22,500 bases of DNA from Prorocentrum cordatum. Lineage: Eukaryota; Sar; Dinophyceae; Prorocentrales; Prorocentraceae. Location of the stretch: contig CAUYUJ010015728.1 in the NCBI GenBank assembly GCA_963575745.1, positions 1 through 22,500 on the forward strand, read 5' to 3'. A program made the position numbers and the translations under genes. Shown here in pieces: positions 8,162 through 16,779 of the stretch. Below the pieces are notes generated by a model. That model searched no databases, was not told the origin of the DNA, and saw only the letters and a program-made list of their open reading frames with translations. Every line of letters begins with the position of its first letter. Positions within the stretch are counted from its first letter, which is position 1.

Positions 8162-8420
8162 ATGCAGGTTTTCGGGTGAAATAACGTGAATGCCGGTGAT
8201 CTCGTCGGGCAGAACAGCTTGGCTGCTCGGCATCCTTCTCTCGGCCCTCACTGCATGGGCCCGGGCGGCCCATTCAGCTCGCTCCCATCCTTTTCTGTGT
8301 CGCGTGCTGCAAGAGCGGCGCGACACCACGGCGGCAGGCAATGGGAGACCCTACGTGTGCTGATCTCGCTCGGGATGATCAGGCCTGCTCTTCCTGGACA
8401 GGAAGTACCAGTTTTGCTCC

Positions 8421-8494
8421 AAGCTCTCCTCCTCCTCCTCCTCCTCCTCCTCCGCCTCCTCCTCCGCCTCCTCCTCCGCCTCCTCCTCCTGCGG
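8421..8494. repeat. (CTC)n/(CGC) trinucleotide tract
   Basis: CTC triplets with periodic CGC substitutions, giving a long Pro or Leu run in forward frames. It separates the spliced-leader relic from the coiled-coil coding fragment. Confidence 0.93.
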
Positions 8495-8636
8495 CCCCCG
8501 CTTTCCGCAGCCCCAGGGAGCCTCGTCCCAGGCTCAAAACGACCCCCAAGGCAGGCGCGCAAGGGGCTCCACGGAACAGATGGGCCCGTCTCAAAAAGGA
8601 ACCATGGGTGCAGCACCCCGAGCACACCACAACCAG

Positions 8637-8760
8637 CCCAGCGGGAACAGCCTTCCCTCTGGATACGCGCCAAGCTCTTTCGTCCTGCGCGACTCGGAGG
8701 GAACTCCGTACCCCTTGGATACACGCCGGAGCGCGACTCGGGGGGAACAGCCTTTTCAGG
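8637..8760 (+). repeat. Short degenerate tandem repeat, about 50-bp units
   Basis: Three partial copies share gcgactcgg(a/g)ggGAAC followed by a C/T-rich stretch and ttggataca/tggatacgcgcc. They begin near 8644, 8694 and 8733. Units are diverged and the last is truncated. Confidence 0.6.
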
Positions 8761-8796
8761 ATTTGGCGCATTCCTGGAAGCAGGGGGAAGGCGCGC

Positions 8797-9590
8797 GCGG
8801 AGAGAGTTGCGCCCACGCCGTCGTCAGTCTCACGAAGGCGGAAGCCGAGGCCCTCCAGGACAAGCCCCTGGACCAGCAGTCCCAGCCCCTGCGAGACCAG
8901 GTCGCCAAGACCAAAGGTCGCATCCGGAAGCGCTCGGAGCAGATCGACGAGCACGTGGCCAACGTCTCGGAGCTGGCGGGCGAGGTGGACTCGCTGGAGA
9001 GTGCACCGCCGAGATGCGGCAGCTCGAGGCGCAGCTCCCCCATCGCCCTGCGCACCGTGCTCCAGCAGCCCTCCCACCCCAAGAACGAATACTTCCCGCA
9101 GATCTCGAGCTTGTTGGACCTCCTCCAGGCTGGGCCCACCAGTGGCGTCCCCACTAAAACTCCAGCAGCAGACCGACGACGTCGAGAAGACTCTCTGCAG
9201 GCGGCCGTTCGCCCGCCCGACGAGCCACCAGCCGCGTGGCCGCCAGCGGTTCAGCCTCAGCCTCAGCTTCGGCCTTCGCCTCAGCCACGACCATCGGCGC
9301 CAGTGGCAGGACCGCCTACGCCGACAGGAGGGCCCAAGCAGGAACAATCAGGGGCGGGGGCGCCCGACGCTATCGGATATCGACAATCCGCTGGATGGTT
9401 GGATGGGCCAACCTATTCCCAAGAAGCGTGGCTCTACCGACGCAGCCCATGCCCTTGGGAAAGCTGGCCAGGCGCTCGCAGGCAAGTGCGAAGAGGCCAA
9501 CAGGGCAGTCACCAAGTTGCGCACGTTGGCGACCAAGGGCCAGCCGCCAGGGCAATGGCGACACCAGGGGCATGTATATCGTACCATCAA
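8797..9590 (+). pseudogene. Frame-broken coiled-coil protein fragment, LINE-like family of dinoflagellates
   Basis: From about 8818 a forward frame with almost only G/C-ending codons reads a charged helix: TKAEAEALQDKPLDQQSQ, later DQVAKTKGRIRKRSEQIDEH and SELAGEVDSLE. Near 9003 the signal moves to another frame (TAEMRQLEAQL), near 9079 it returns (PKNEYFPQISSLLDLLQ), and near 9155 it moves to the third frame (LKLQQQTDDVEKTL, later GKAGQALAGKCEEANRAVTK). So at least three frameshifts break one protein. The heptad-like Leu/Glu/Lys pattern indicates a coiled coil. I recall this arrangement between a zinc finger and an endonuclease/reverse transcriptase in LINE-like proteins of dinoflagellates, but no search was possible. 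No N-terminal zinc finger or start was found. Breaks could be decay or read errors. It lies on the same strand as the reverse-transcriptase-like fragment 2.6 kb downstream. Confidence 0.5.
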
Positions 9591-9636
9591 GGGCAGCTGT
9601 TGGGAGGCTGCCGCAAGTTTTGTCTTATCCCACCGG

Positions 9637-9774
9637 GCGCGTTCCACTACTCGCGAAGTGCCTACTCGCAAACGTCTGGGAAACATATGGATTCCTCTAT
9701 GTAGCGTATCGTAAACCACCTGCGGCGGATCCAGGCCGTTTGCGAGTAGCTATTTTGCAAGTAGTGGAACGCGC
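9637..9774. mobile_element. Small fold-back element
   Basis: gcgcgttccactact at 9637-9651 and ctactcgcaaacg at 9662-9674 recur inverted at 9760-9774 and 9736-9748. The arms are about 43 and 44 nt with a handful of mismatches, around a 51-nt centre. It overlaps the end of the frame-broken coiled-coil region and supplies that region's last stop codon. It could be a tiny MITE-like insertion. No clear target duplication was seen. Confidence 0.55.
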
Positions 9775-9865
9775 TTGCCGAGTATCAGCAGTATCCCAGT
9801 GTACCGGCAATTTGCCATCGAGAGATTTGTTGGACATGTGACAGACTTGTTGATGTGGAGCAGCG

Positions 9866-10357
9866 GTGCCACACATCAGGCCGGCACTTCATCGTCGCGG
9901 AGGCAGCGCTCGGCATGTTCTACGAGCCTACAGCAGGGTGCGCGCCCCTGATCCGCACGGGCTTCGACTTCGGCATCCGTCCCCCCCCGCTTCCCACGCT
10001 CGCCTCAGGCCGCGCAGCAGCGATAGTCCTCGAACTCCCAAGACACCCCACGTTCGTTTCGTACTCATGCCCCTCCACCTTGAATTTCCGGCCGGTCGAA
10101 ACAAGACGAAGTTCGAGTTGCCGGCCGCCGCCGGGCGGGCCCAAAGTTTCTTCCGCGCGCCAGCGATTGCAGCGGCAGGCATCCACGCGCCGCGCGCAGC
10201 CATCCAGAAGTCCATCAGCCTGGACCGCTTTAGCTCGGCGCTCATCGATCCGCCAGGCCCTATTTCTTCCGCCAATCAGAGCCGGCCCAAGCTGGATTAC
10301 AGTCGGGGCCCTGAAGGAGGAACCCTTTTCGTTGGGGAGGGGCTCCGCGTTCCTTGA
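9866..10357 (+). CDS. Unidentified weak reading frame
   Basis: An open forward frame ending at TGA 10355-10357. The part from about 10040 on has mixed composition and many G/C-ending codons, including HVRFVLMPLHLEFPAGRNKT and then AIQKSISLDRFSSALIDPPG. The first 50 codons are Arg-rich and look non-coding. In that interval another frame (HFIVAEAALGMFYEPTAGCA, from about 9885) looks better, so a frameshift or splice near 9990-10040 is possible. I recognise no domain. Its place between the coiled-coil and reverse-transcriptase-like fragments would suit the missing middle of one element, but I could not find endonuclease motifs. Confidence 0.25.
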   Translation: MPHIRPALHRRGGSARHVLRAYSRVRAPDPHGLRLRHPSPPASHARLRPRSSDSPRTPKTPHVRFVLMPLHLEFPAGRNKTKFELPAAAGRAQSFFRAPAIAAAGIHAPRAAIQKSISLDRFSSALIDPPGPISSANQSRPKLDYSRGPEGGTLFVGEGLRVP

Positions 10358-12090
10358 GTGTTTCAAAGCTTGCCTCCGGCTTCACTTATGTTTTCGGCTG
10401 GAAATCGATGTTTAACTTATGGAAGAAAGGGCCTCGCTCCTTATTTAGGGTTCCTTAGGTCAACGCCTCGACTGCTCTTCATCGCCAGCAGATTTCGGGA
10501 TTCGGTCAACGCCGTCCAGGTTCTGAAGAGCTGCCCTCTGTCTCTCCACTGCCGCGGGGTCCCCGGGCTCGCCGCGCCCAGAGAGATTCCCGCACAGCGC
10601 CCTCTTGACCGTTGGGGGGGGGGGGGGGGGCCTGCGCTGTCACTGGGCTGAGGCAGCCGCGGGGCGCTTTCGGGGGGCCCCGTGCAAGGACATCTCCCGG
10701 GATCAGAGCAGCCCGGCCCCGGGCGCCGCGCGCGACACCCTCGCGCGCCATCTGGGGGCCCCTTTTGCGCAACAGACGGACCCCCCCATCCCCATCAGGC
10801 CCCGAGGCGCCAGATGCCAGCCCTGGAAAGCAGCGCGGGTGTCAGACGAGGCCGACGTGTCCAGGCGCGGAGTGAGTTGGCAGTTATGCGCTTGTCCACT
10901 TCGATTTCTCAGCGGCAATCGGTTTGATGCTCAGCGAGCTTTGCGCGTCACCTCTCCCCCGCGCTGTGTTCGTTTCGATTGGCATGCCTGCCTCTCTGGC
11001 GCGCCATTGCAGTTCAGCGCGGTCCGGGAGTTGCAAGCCAGCCCCCGCTTTACACGGCGGCGCCTGGGGGCCCTCGCGCGAGGCGCCCGCGGGGGCGGCG
11101 TCCACGGGGTAGGGCAGACAGCGCGGACGAACGTGTCCAGGGCGAGAATACTGCACTGCATGGTCACGAAAAGTCCCTGGGGCATCTCAATCCAATGCGC
11201 ATTAGAAGCAGCGGGGGCCTCGATAACGACGCCAGATGCGGAACTGCGTCGCAGGCGGATGAGAGACAGCGACGCTTGGCAGCCCCGAGAAATTAAAACA
11301 AAAGACTGCCAATAATCGCCCAGGACGAGTCAGATTTGTTTTCAGACCGTCGGGGGGTCTTCCCGGCGTCGCCCGACCCGCGCCCATCGCGGCCAGTCGC
11401 GGCGTGTGAGCTACCAGCCATCGCCCCCCAGACCCACAGGAAAGCGATCATGCCATTTCGTCGCCAGACCGACCAGTCGCGGGACGGCGCCCAAATTTGG
11501 CATCTCGAGCTACCCGCAGATGTGCAGCTCCAAGGTCTCGCGGAAATGCCCATGCGCATCGGGCGCGCAGGGGCCACGTCCTCCCAGAATCGGGGCGCCA
11601 TCATTAATTTCAACGCCGTGATGAAGTCCATTGGCGGGCCCCCGCATCGAGGCATTCGGGCCCTTCCTGGGGCGCATGGGGGCCTGGCGAAAGGCAGACA
11701 AGGAGATGCCAGAGGGCGGAGGGGGGGAGCCACAAGCGACGCTTTTTCAGGGAGCCAGGCCGGCCGAAGCACGCTCGAGCTGGCGTTTCCAGAGCCCGCC
11801 ATTGCTGAGCTCGGCCAGTCAACCGACGAGCCCGCGCGCGGGGGCTCCATCCACTGGGGCCTTTCTGATTGCAGCGAACACGCTGGCGGGGCTGAGTAGG
11901 TTCAGCCGGGCTATCTCAGCCATCTCCCTTTTAATCAGTGCCACTCCAGTAGATTATTCACGTTCGGCCGAATGGCCCACTTTGCGCCCCGCCCGCGGCA
12001 TTCCAGCGGGATGTGGTTTCGCGATCTGCCCTCTCCAAATGCATTGCGCGGAACCTTGCGCCCGCCGGTCAGATTTTCGCCCCCTGATTT
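10358..12090. other. 1.7 kb without a convincing gene
   Basis: Overlapping frames on both strands, none with clear domain character. It holds a run of 17 G at 10614-10630. If this were the middle of the element flanking it, one would expect endonuclease and reverse-transcriptase catalytic motifs. I did not see them in any frame. Confidence 0.4.
10614..10630 (+). repeat. Poly-G run
   Basis: Seventeen consecutive G after gtt. A run like this is both a likely site of length error and a possible G-quadruplex. Confidence 0.95.
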
Positions 12091-12099
12091 CCTTCGGCC

Positions 12100-13140
12100 C
12101 ATCGACCCGTTGCCGCAGCGTTTCAACCAGTGCACGCAGCAGGCCATCTCGCTACTACTCGCAGCGCGCGGTCGCACGCGGGCATCTGAATGAAAATGGC
12201 GCTGCCAGGTTGCTGGCGCAGTCGGCAGTGCTCGCGCTGTGCAGTGACATCCAGGAGTAGTTCGGGAACCAAGCTTGCACGCGGGCTCCGAAGAAAGGCC
12301 CAGATCATCCCGGACGTCGGCGTCGACTTTCGCGCGGGGTCCGCTCGTCGCACCGACGCGAGACAATCGACCGCCGAGCTCGGCTCGTCCGAATTCCAGA
12401 AGAGGGCCAGGCGACTCGCCGCCAGCAGTAAGAGGGCCCGAGGGGACATCGAGACGATCTACAGAGGAGGCCTCATCCATCCCCGCGCCTACGTTTCCGA
12501 AGTCGTCGGCCTCGACGTCCGGGAGCTTCGGACATCTCAAATAATGCGCATCCGAATCGCGGGCCCACGAGCGGCTGCCCGATCCTGGCGCGCGCTCCCT
12601 CCGCGTCCTGGGGCGGCCGCGCTGGCGATCTGGAGCAGTGCCGCTCCGGGGCAGCTTTGTCTGGGGGGCGGCCGCGGGAGCAGCGACGAGCCGATTTGAA
12701 GTCCCTTAGCTTCGACAGATGACCGCTGAAGTGGGGGGCCGACCTCCTACAGCATGGGGCACTTATAAAGGGCCCTTCGGAGCAGCCGTCCGCAGCTGCC
12801 AGCCCAGCCGCGCCGCAGGACGAACTCAAACAGTCCTGGGACGAACATTCTCTCCAGGGACGCAGCCTGCAAGTTGGGGCTCGGCGGGGCCACCCTCAAG
12901 GCCGGCGCTGTTCAGTGCACCATTGCGGCCTCCGACCTATCCAGGACAGAGAGGACAACCCTCCTTGCCTACCTGTGCAATGCCCTCTGGACGCACAGCA
13001 GTCCGAATAGGACAGGCTACGATGACTTGACTGCGAGCGCGGCGCTCCCAGGGACAACCAACCTCGTAGACTTGAGCAGCCCCAGGACCGCCAATCTTTG
13101 AGCCGAGAATTACCTAACAGCTTTTGCTGATAGGTTTCTA
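12100..13140 (+). pseudogene. Frame-broken C-terminal part of a LINE-like reverse transcriptase polyprotein
   Basis: Four blocks on the + strand, in order and in changing frames, match what I remember of dinoflagellate reverse-transcriptase proteins downstream of the catalytic domain. (1) About 12178-12255: HLNENGAARLLAQSAVLALC. (2) 12265-12580: GTKLARGL, DVGVDFRAGSARRTDARQ, FQKRARRLAASSKRARGD, then GGLIHPRAYVSEVVGLDVRE. (3) 12755-12790: WGTYKGPFGAAVRSC. (4) 12960-13060: LAYLCNALWTHSSPNRTGYD, then after a frame change DCERGAPRDNQPRR, which resembles a terminal zinc-binding segment of the type C..CG...D...HR with key residues damaged. At least three frameshifts separate the blocks, so this copy cannot make the protein as given. 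The polymerase active-site motif was not found upstream. The match rests on memory; the fragment's extent is approximate. Confidence 0.5.
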
Positions 13141-13204
13141 GTAGGGTCAAAGGAGAGCATCATGACTCCTCAGGGGGGTCTGGGCGGGTGCCGGGGAGGA
13201 GAAC

Positions 13205-13470
13205 CGGGAATCGTTTTTCGCCAACAGTCACACACTTCGTGCTCTTCGACCTCCCAGAACTCCACTCCCGGGCCACATTCTGGAGAACCGGGAACAGAGC
13301 CGGGTTCGCTTTTCGCAAACGGTCACACACTTCGTGCTCTTCGACCTCCCAGAACTCCATTCCCGGGCCACCTTCTGGAGAACCGGGAACAGAGCCGGGT
13401 TTGCTTTTCGTCAACATGGTCACACACTTCGTGCTCTTCGACCTCCCAGAACTCCATTCCCGGGCTACAT
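13205..13470 (+). repeat. 95/97-bp tandem repeat, three units
   Basis: cacttcgtgctcttcgacc recurs at 13233, 13328 and 13425. Each unit also carries gaaccgggaa, a cttttcg(c/t)(c/a)aac block, and cagaactccattcccgggcc. Unit lengths are not multiples of three. Confidence 0.92.
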
Positions 13471-13766
13471 TTTGAGTGCCCGGAGCCAACCGTAGGCCAC
13501 TTCGTGCTCTTCGAGTTCCCAGAACTCCATTCCCGGGCCACTTTCTGGATGCCCGGAGCCAACTGTAGGCCACTTCGTGCTCTTCGAGTTCCCAGAACTC
13601 CATTCCCGGGCCACATTTTGGATGCCCGGAGCCAACTGTAGGCCACTTCGTGCTCTTCGATTCCCAGAACTCCATTCCGGGCCACATTTTGAATGCCCGG
13701 AGCCAACTGTAGGCCACTTCGTGTTCTTCGAGTTCCCAGAACTCCATTCCTGGGCCACATTTTGAA
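13471..13766 (+). repeat. 73-bp tandem repeat, four units
   Basis: cacttcgtgctcttcgag recurs at 13498, 13571, 13644 and 13715. Units begin with tgcccggagccaactgtagg and share the cagaactccattcccgggcc block with the 95/97-bp units, so the two arrays are variants of one family with different spacers. The third unit has lost two bases. On the minus strand the unit has no stop in any frame, so successive units are read in successive frames. Confidence 0.93.
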
Positions 13767-14098
13767 TGCTGAGGCAGGCTGATGCTGCGGCCGAGGCAGG
13801 CTGAGGCTGAGGCAGGCTGAGGCTGAGGCCGAGGCTGAAGGCAGACTGAGGCTGAGGCTGAAGCAGACTGAGGCTGAGGCTGAGGCAGGCTGAGGCTGAG
13901 GCTGAAGCAGGCTGATGCTGAGGCAGGCTGAGGCTGAGGCTGAGGCTGATGCAGGCTGAGGCTGAGGCAGGCTGAGGCTGAGGCCGAGGCTGAAGGCAGA
14001 CTGAGGCTGAGGCTGAAGCAGGCTGAGGCTGAGGCTGAGGCAGGCTGAGGCTGAGGCAGGCTGAGGCTGAGGCTGAGGCAGGCTGAGGCTGAGGCTGT
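13767..14098. repeat. GAGGCT/GAGGCA hexamer array
   Basis: Degenerate gaggct and gaggca hexamers with occasional gatgct, gaggcc and gaagca variants. On the minus strand it reads as Gln-Pro, Ala-Ser or Leu-Ser runs, which fuse with the preceding tandem repeats into one long, probably meaningless frame. A GACTGC-like variant follows to about 14160. Confidence 0.93.
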
Positions 14099-14159
14099 GA
14101 CTGCGACTGCGACTGCCGTTGCCGCTGCGACTGTCATCGCGAATGCGACTACGACTGCG

Positions 14160-14520
14160 AGAACAGCAGAATTCTACAACTGGATTTTCATTTGAATCTT
14201 AAGGGGAATGCTTTCAGATATGCTTCTACATATCGCTGTTAGGTTGCTTTGCCGGGATAATTTTCATGCATGGCCGACGAGGCAGACGCTCTGTCCGGGG
14301 AAATGTGTTTTCCTTCGTCGGCTGAGTCCCATTGTGACCCCGCATTCGAGATAGGAGCTCCAGATGGGGCCCGGCCTGGGGTCCGACAGTTTCTAGTGCC
14401 TGGGCCTTTCTGCCACCCCTGATACCGGCTTCGAGGGCAAAGATCACACTTATGGGTCTCGCCTCAAGCCGGGTGCGGAAGGACACTTGACGGTTGGGAC
14501 AGTGGCTGTGCTCGCCCGAA
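14160..14520. other. No supported gene
   Basis: Mixed sequence between two repeat arrays. I see no frame with coding character. Confidence 0.4.
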
Positions 14521-14524
14521 GCTG

Positions 14525-14790
14525 AATTCGCACGCACTTCATTAACTCGCAAGGGGCTGCACTTGCACGCGATGCATTCGCACTGAGTTTCACTCTGACG
14601 GAGGTGGGCTCGCGCGGAGCTGGACTCGAACGGAGCTGAACTCGCACGGAGATGCACTCGCACGGGTTGAAGTCGCACGTGCTGGAGTCGCACGCACACG
14701 CTGTTTCGAACCGGCGCGCCCTGGCGCTGCCGCTGGCGTGCGAGTTAAGTCCGTGCGAGTGTAGCTCGTGCGAGTGCACTTCCAGCTGCT
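14525..14790. repeat. Cluster 1 of the 15-16-bp GTGCGAGT-core repeat
   Basis: From about 14525 to 14695 the core is read as actcgcacg (for example gctgaactcgcacgg), at roughly 15-16-nt intervals. From 14737 to 14787 it is read in the opposite sense (cgtgcgagt). Units vary at several positions. Confidence 0.8.
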
Positions 14791-15007
14791 TTGGAGCTTC
14801 GATCAGAAAGTATATGTGGCTATTATTGGCGCTTCGCGTTTCCGCACAAGCCCATCCAGAAACGATGCGTTTGAGACCTGGCGGTATAGGGGTAGAGCAG
14901 GCATCCCTTGTGAAGCAACGTGGGCAAGAAAGGGTGCAATCGGAGATCTTTGGGTATGTGAGTCGCTGGCACTCCTGGTCCTGGGGCTGGTGCTTCTAGT
15001 GGTGGTG

Positions 15008-15568
15008 TTATTGCTGCTTGGGGCTGCTGGCATCGATGGTGCTGGTTGTGGTGCTGCTGCTGTTGCTGCCGCTGCTGCTGGTGGTGCTGCTCCTGGTGCT
15101 GTTACGTGTGCTCTGTCTGACGATGCTCCTGCTATTTTCCTCTGCTGCTTGCACTGCTGCTACATGTAGCTGGTGCTGGTGCTGCTGCTGCTGCAGCTGC
15201 TGTTGGTATTGTTGTCGGTGTTGCTGTTGCTGGGGTTCCAGGTGCTGTTGCTGGTGTTCGAACTGTTGGCTATGCTGTTGGTGGTGCTGTTGTTCGTGCT
15301 GTTGATCTTGGTGTTTCTGCTGGTCCAGTCCTGCTGGCTCTGCTGCTGGTACTGCTGGTGCAGTTGCTGGTGGTGCTGCTGGTGCTGTTGATGGCGTTGC
15401 TGATGTTGCTGCTGGTGCTGCTGATGCTGGGGTTCCTCGTGTTGCTGCTGGAGCTGGCTGTTTGTTGCTGCTGGTGCTGCTGCTGGTCCTGGTGGTGGTG
15501 CTGCTGCTGCTGGAGCTGCTGCTGTTGCTGCTGCTGCTGGTGCTGCTGCTGCTGGTGTTGCTGATTGC
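15008..15568. repeat. TGC/TGG/TGT trinucleotide array, about 560 bp
   Basis: Degenerate tgctg, tggtg and tgttg triplets. Forward frames read as Leu/Val, Cys/Trp or Ala/Gly runs; the minus strand reads as Gln, Ser/Thr or Ala runs. The apparent membrane-like and Gln-rich frames are by-products of this array. Confidence 0.93.
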
Positions 15569-15574
15569 GCTGCT

Positions 15575-15780
15575 CGTTCGTGCGAGTTCAGCTTCGGGGC
15601 CTTTTTCGCGCAACCTCAGCTGTCCCGGCTGAACCAACACGCGCTGCACTCGCACACGTTGCACTCGCACGCGGCTGCACTCGCACACGCTTGCCTCGCA
15701 CGGCTGAGCTCGCACGCCGCACGCTGTACTCGCACGCGCTGCACTCGCATACGCCACACTCGCACGCGCTGCACCCACCC
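15575..15780. repeat. Cluster 2 of the 15-bp GTGCGAGT-core repeat
   Basis: One gtgcgagttcagc unit at about 15582 precedes a run of about nine units in the opposite sense (gctgcactcgcacgc) at 15640-15776, mostly 15 nt apart. Confidence 0.85.
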
Positions 15781-15904
15781 CTTGGCGAGAAAGCAGGCCG
15801 AAGGGAAGAGGGGGACAACACGGGGCAAGCCTGGAACGAGAGAGTGTGGGACGCGCGACGAATCGAAGAGCGAAGATCTTCGCGACTTCGGGGGTGAACT
15901 ACAG

Positions 15905-16020
15905 GACCTCCTCATCCTTCTCCTCCTCCTCCACTTGTTCCTCCTCTTTTTCCTCCTCCTCCGTCTCCTCCTCCTCCTCTTTCTCCTCCTCCTCCTCTTC
16001 ACTTTTCTCATCCCTCCTCC
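15905..16020. repeat. CTC/TCC-rich pyrimidine tract
   Basis: Degenerate CTC triplets interrupted by ttt and act. Frames through it are Ser, Leu or Pro runs on the + strand and Arg or Glu runs on the other. Confidence 0.9.
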
Positions 16021-16089
16021 ATGCTCATCCCTCCCTCCTTCCCTCATTGTCCTCCTCCGCGTTTCTCCGCATCCGAGACGGGCGCGGAC

Positions 16090-16340
16090 CCGCCGACATG
16101 CGAATGCCGCCACGGAACCCGAACGTCGATGTCCTTGTGGAGCCAGGAGGCGTGTGAGAAGTGTGCCCAAGTGGGCCGGGTGGGTGCATGCAAACACCGC
16201 CAGTGAAGCATTTGGTGGAGCTGCCAAGAAACCCGGAAGCGTGTGATGGGGTGTTCCGACATGTCTAGGGAGGGCGCATGCGAGCACCGCCATTGAAGAC
16301 GTCGGTGGACTCCCGAGTGCATTTCAAAACGTATTAGGGC
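16090..16340 (-). repeat. 90-bp tandem repeat, three units
   Basis: gcatgcaaacaccgcc at 16186 and gcatgcgagcaccgcc at about 16276 are 90 nt apart, and acatgcgaatgccgcc lies a further 90 nt upstream at about 16097. On the minus strand the period is exactly 30 residues (LQWRCSHAP, LHWRCLHAP, VPWRHSHV), plus a more diverged unit upstream. A 241-codon minus-strand frame (16769-16044) spans them. Because 90 is a multiple of three this could be a real repeat protein, but the rest of the frame has no recognisable domain and I do not call it a gene. Confidence 0.7.
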
Positions 16341-16344
16341 TGAC

Positions 16345-16770
16345 CCGGAAAAGACGCGTGGAGACGCATGGAGAGACCCTACTGGCGCTCTACTGGCGAT
16401 TTGGAATATGGTTCTGGGGAGATGAGCGGTGGGAATTTTGCGATCATCCCCACTTGCGCCTTCTGGAGACCCCCGATGAGGGCACGACACGAATGAGACG
16501 TGCCTCGAAAACCAACAACAACTGATATGCACACGGCCACGGCCAGAAGAACCTCCGCTGGTGCTCCCGATAGGGCCACGAGATGTGTAAGTGGAGTTCG
16601 GGCATGCAAGCGGGAAGCGCATGAACATACCGCCAATCGGGTTTGAGAAACAATCAGCCACTGATGCCACGTAGCGCTTGGGAAACCTAACAGAAACAAG
16701 CACACATGGCATTCCACGTAGAAACCCATAATCTACCCCACGGGAGAACGTAAGACGTCCCAGCTCCAAG
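16345..16770. other. Unassigned sequence inside a minus-strand open frame
   Basis: The minus-strand frame that carries the 90-bp repeats continues here. The forward strand has further loose relatives of the unit, such as ggcatgcaagcgggaagcgc near 16602 and catgaacataccgcc near 16620. No domain recognised. Confidence 0.35.
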
Positions 16771-16779
16771 CAGCTGAAC

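Noticed and set aside
7857-8189. Poly-His, poly-Ile and poly-Met frames
   Set aside because: They are the six readings of a CAT microsatellite.
12763-12769. A TATAAA-like box in ggcacttataaagggccc
   Set aside because: It falls inside the block read as WGTYKGPFGAA of the reverse-transcriptase-like fragment, so it is better explained as codons, and dinoflagellate promoters are not known for TATA boxes.
13160-14137. A 325-codon minus-strand frame that looks like a large repeat protein
   Set aside because: It is built from tandem units that are not multiples of three plus a hexamer array. Units are read in changing frames, so no repeated domain exists.
14690-14730. A possible tRNA T-arm on the minus strand (ggttcgaaac)
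   Set aside because: The flanks do not pair as a T-stem and no anticodon or acceptor stem could be laid out.
15008-15568. Leu/Val-rich frames resembling membrane proteins and Gln-rich frames resembling transcription factors
   Set aside because: All frames of the TGC array are open and equally simple. Composition explains them.
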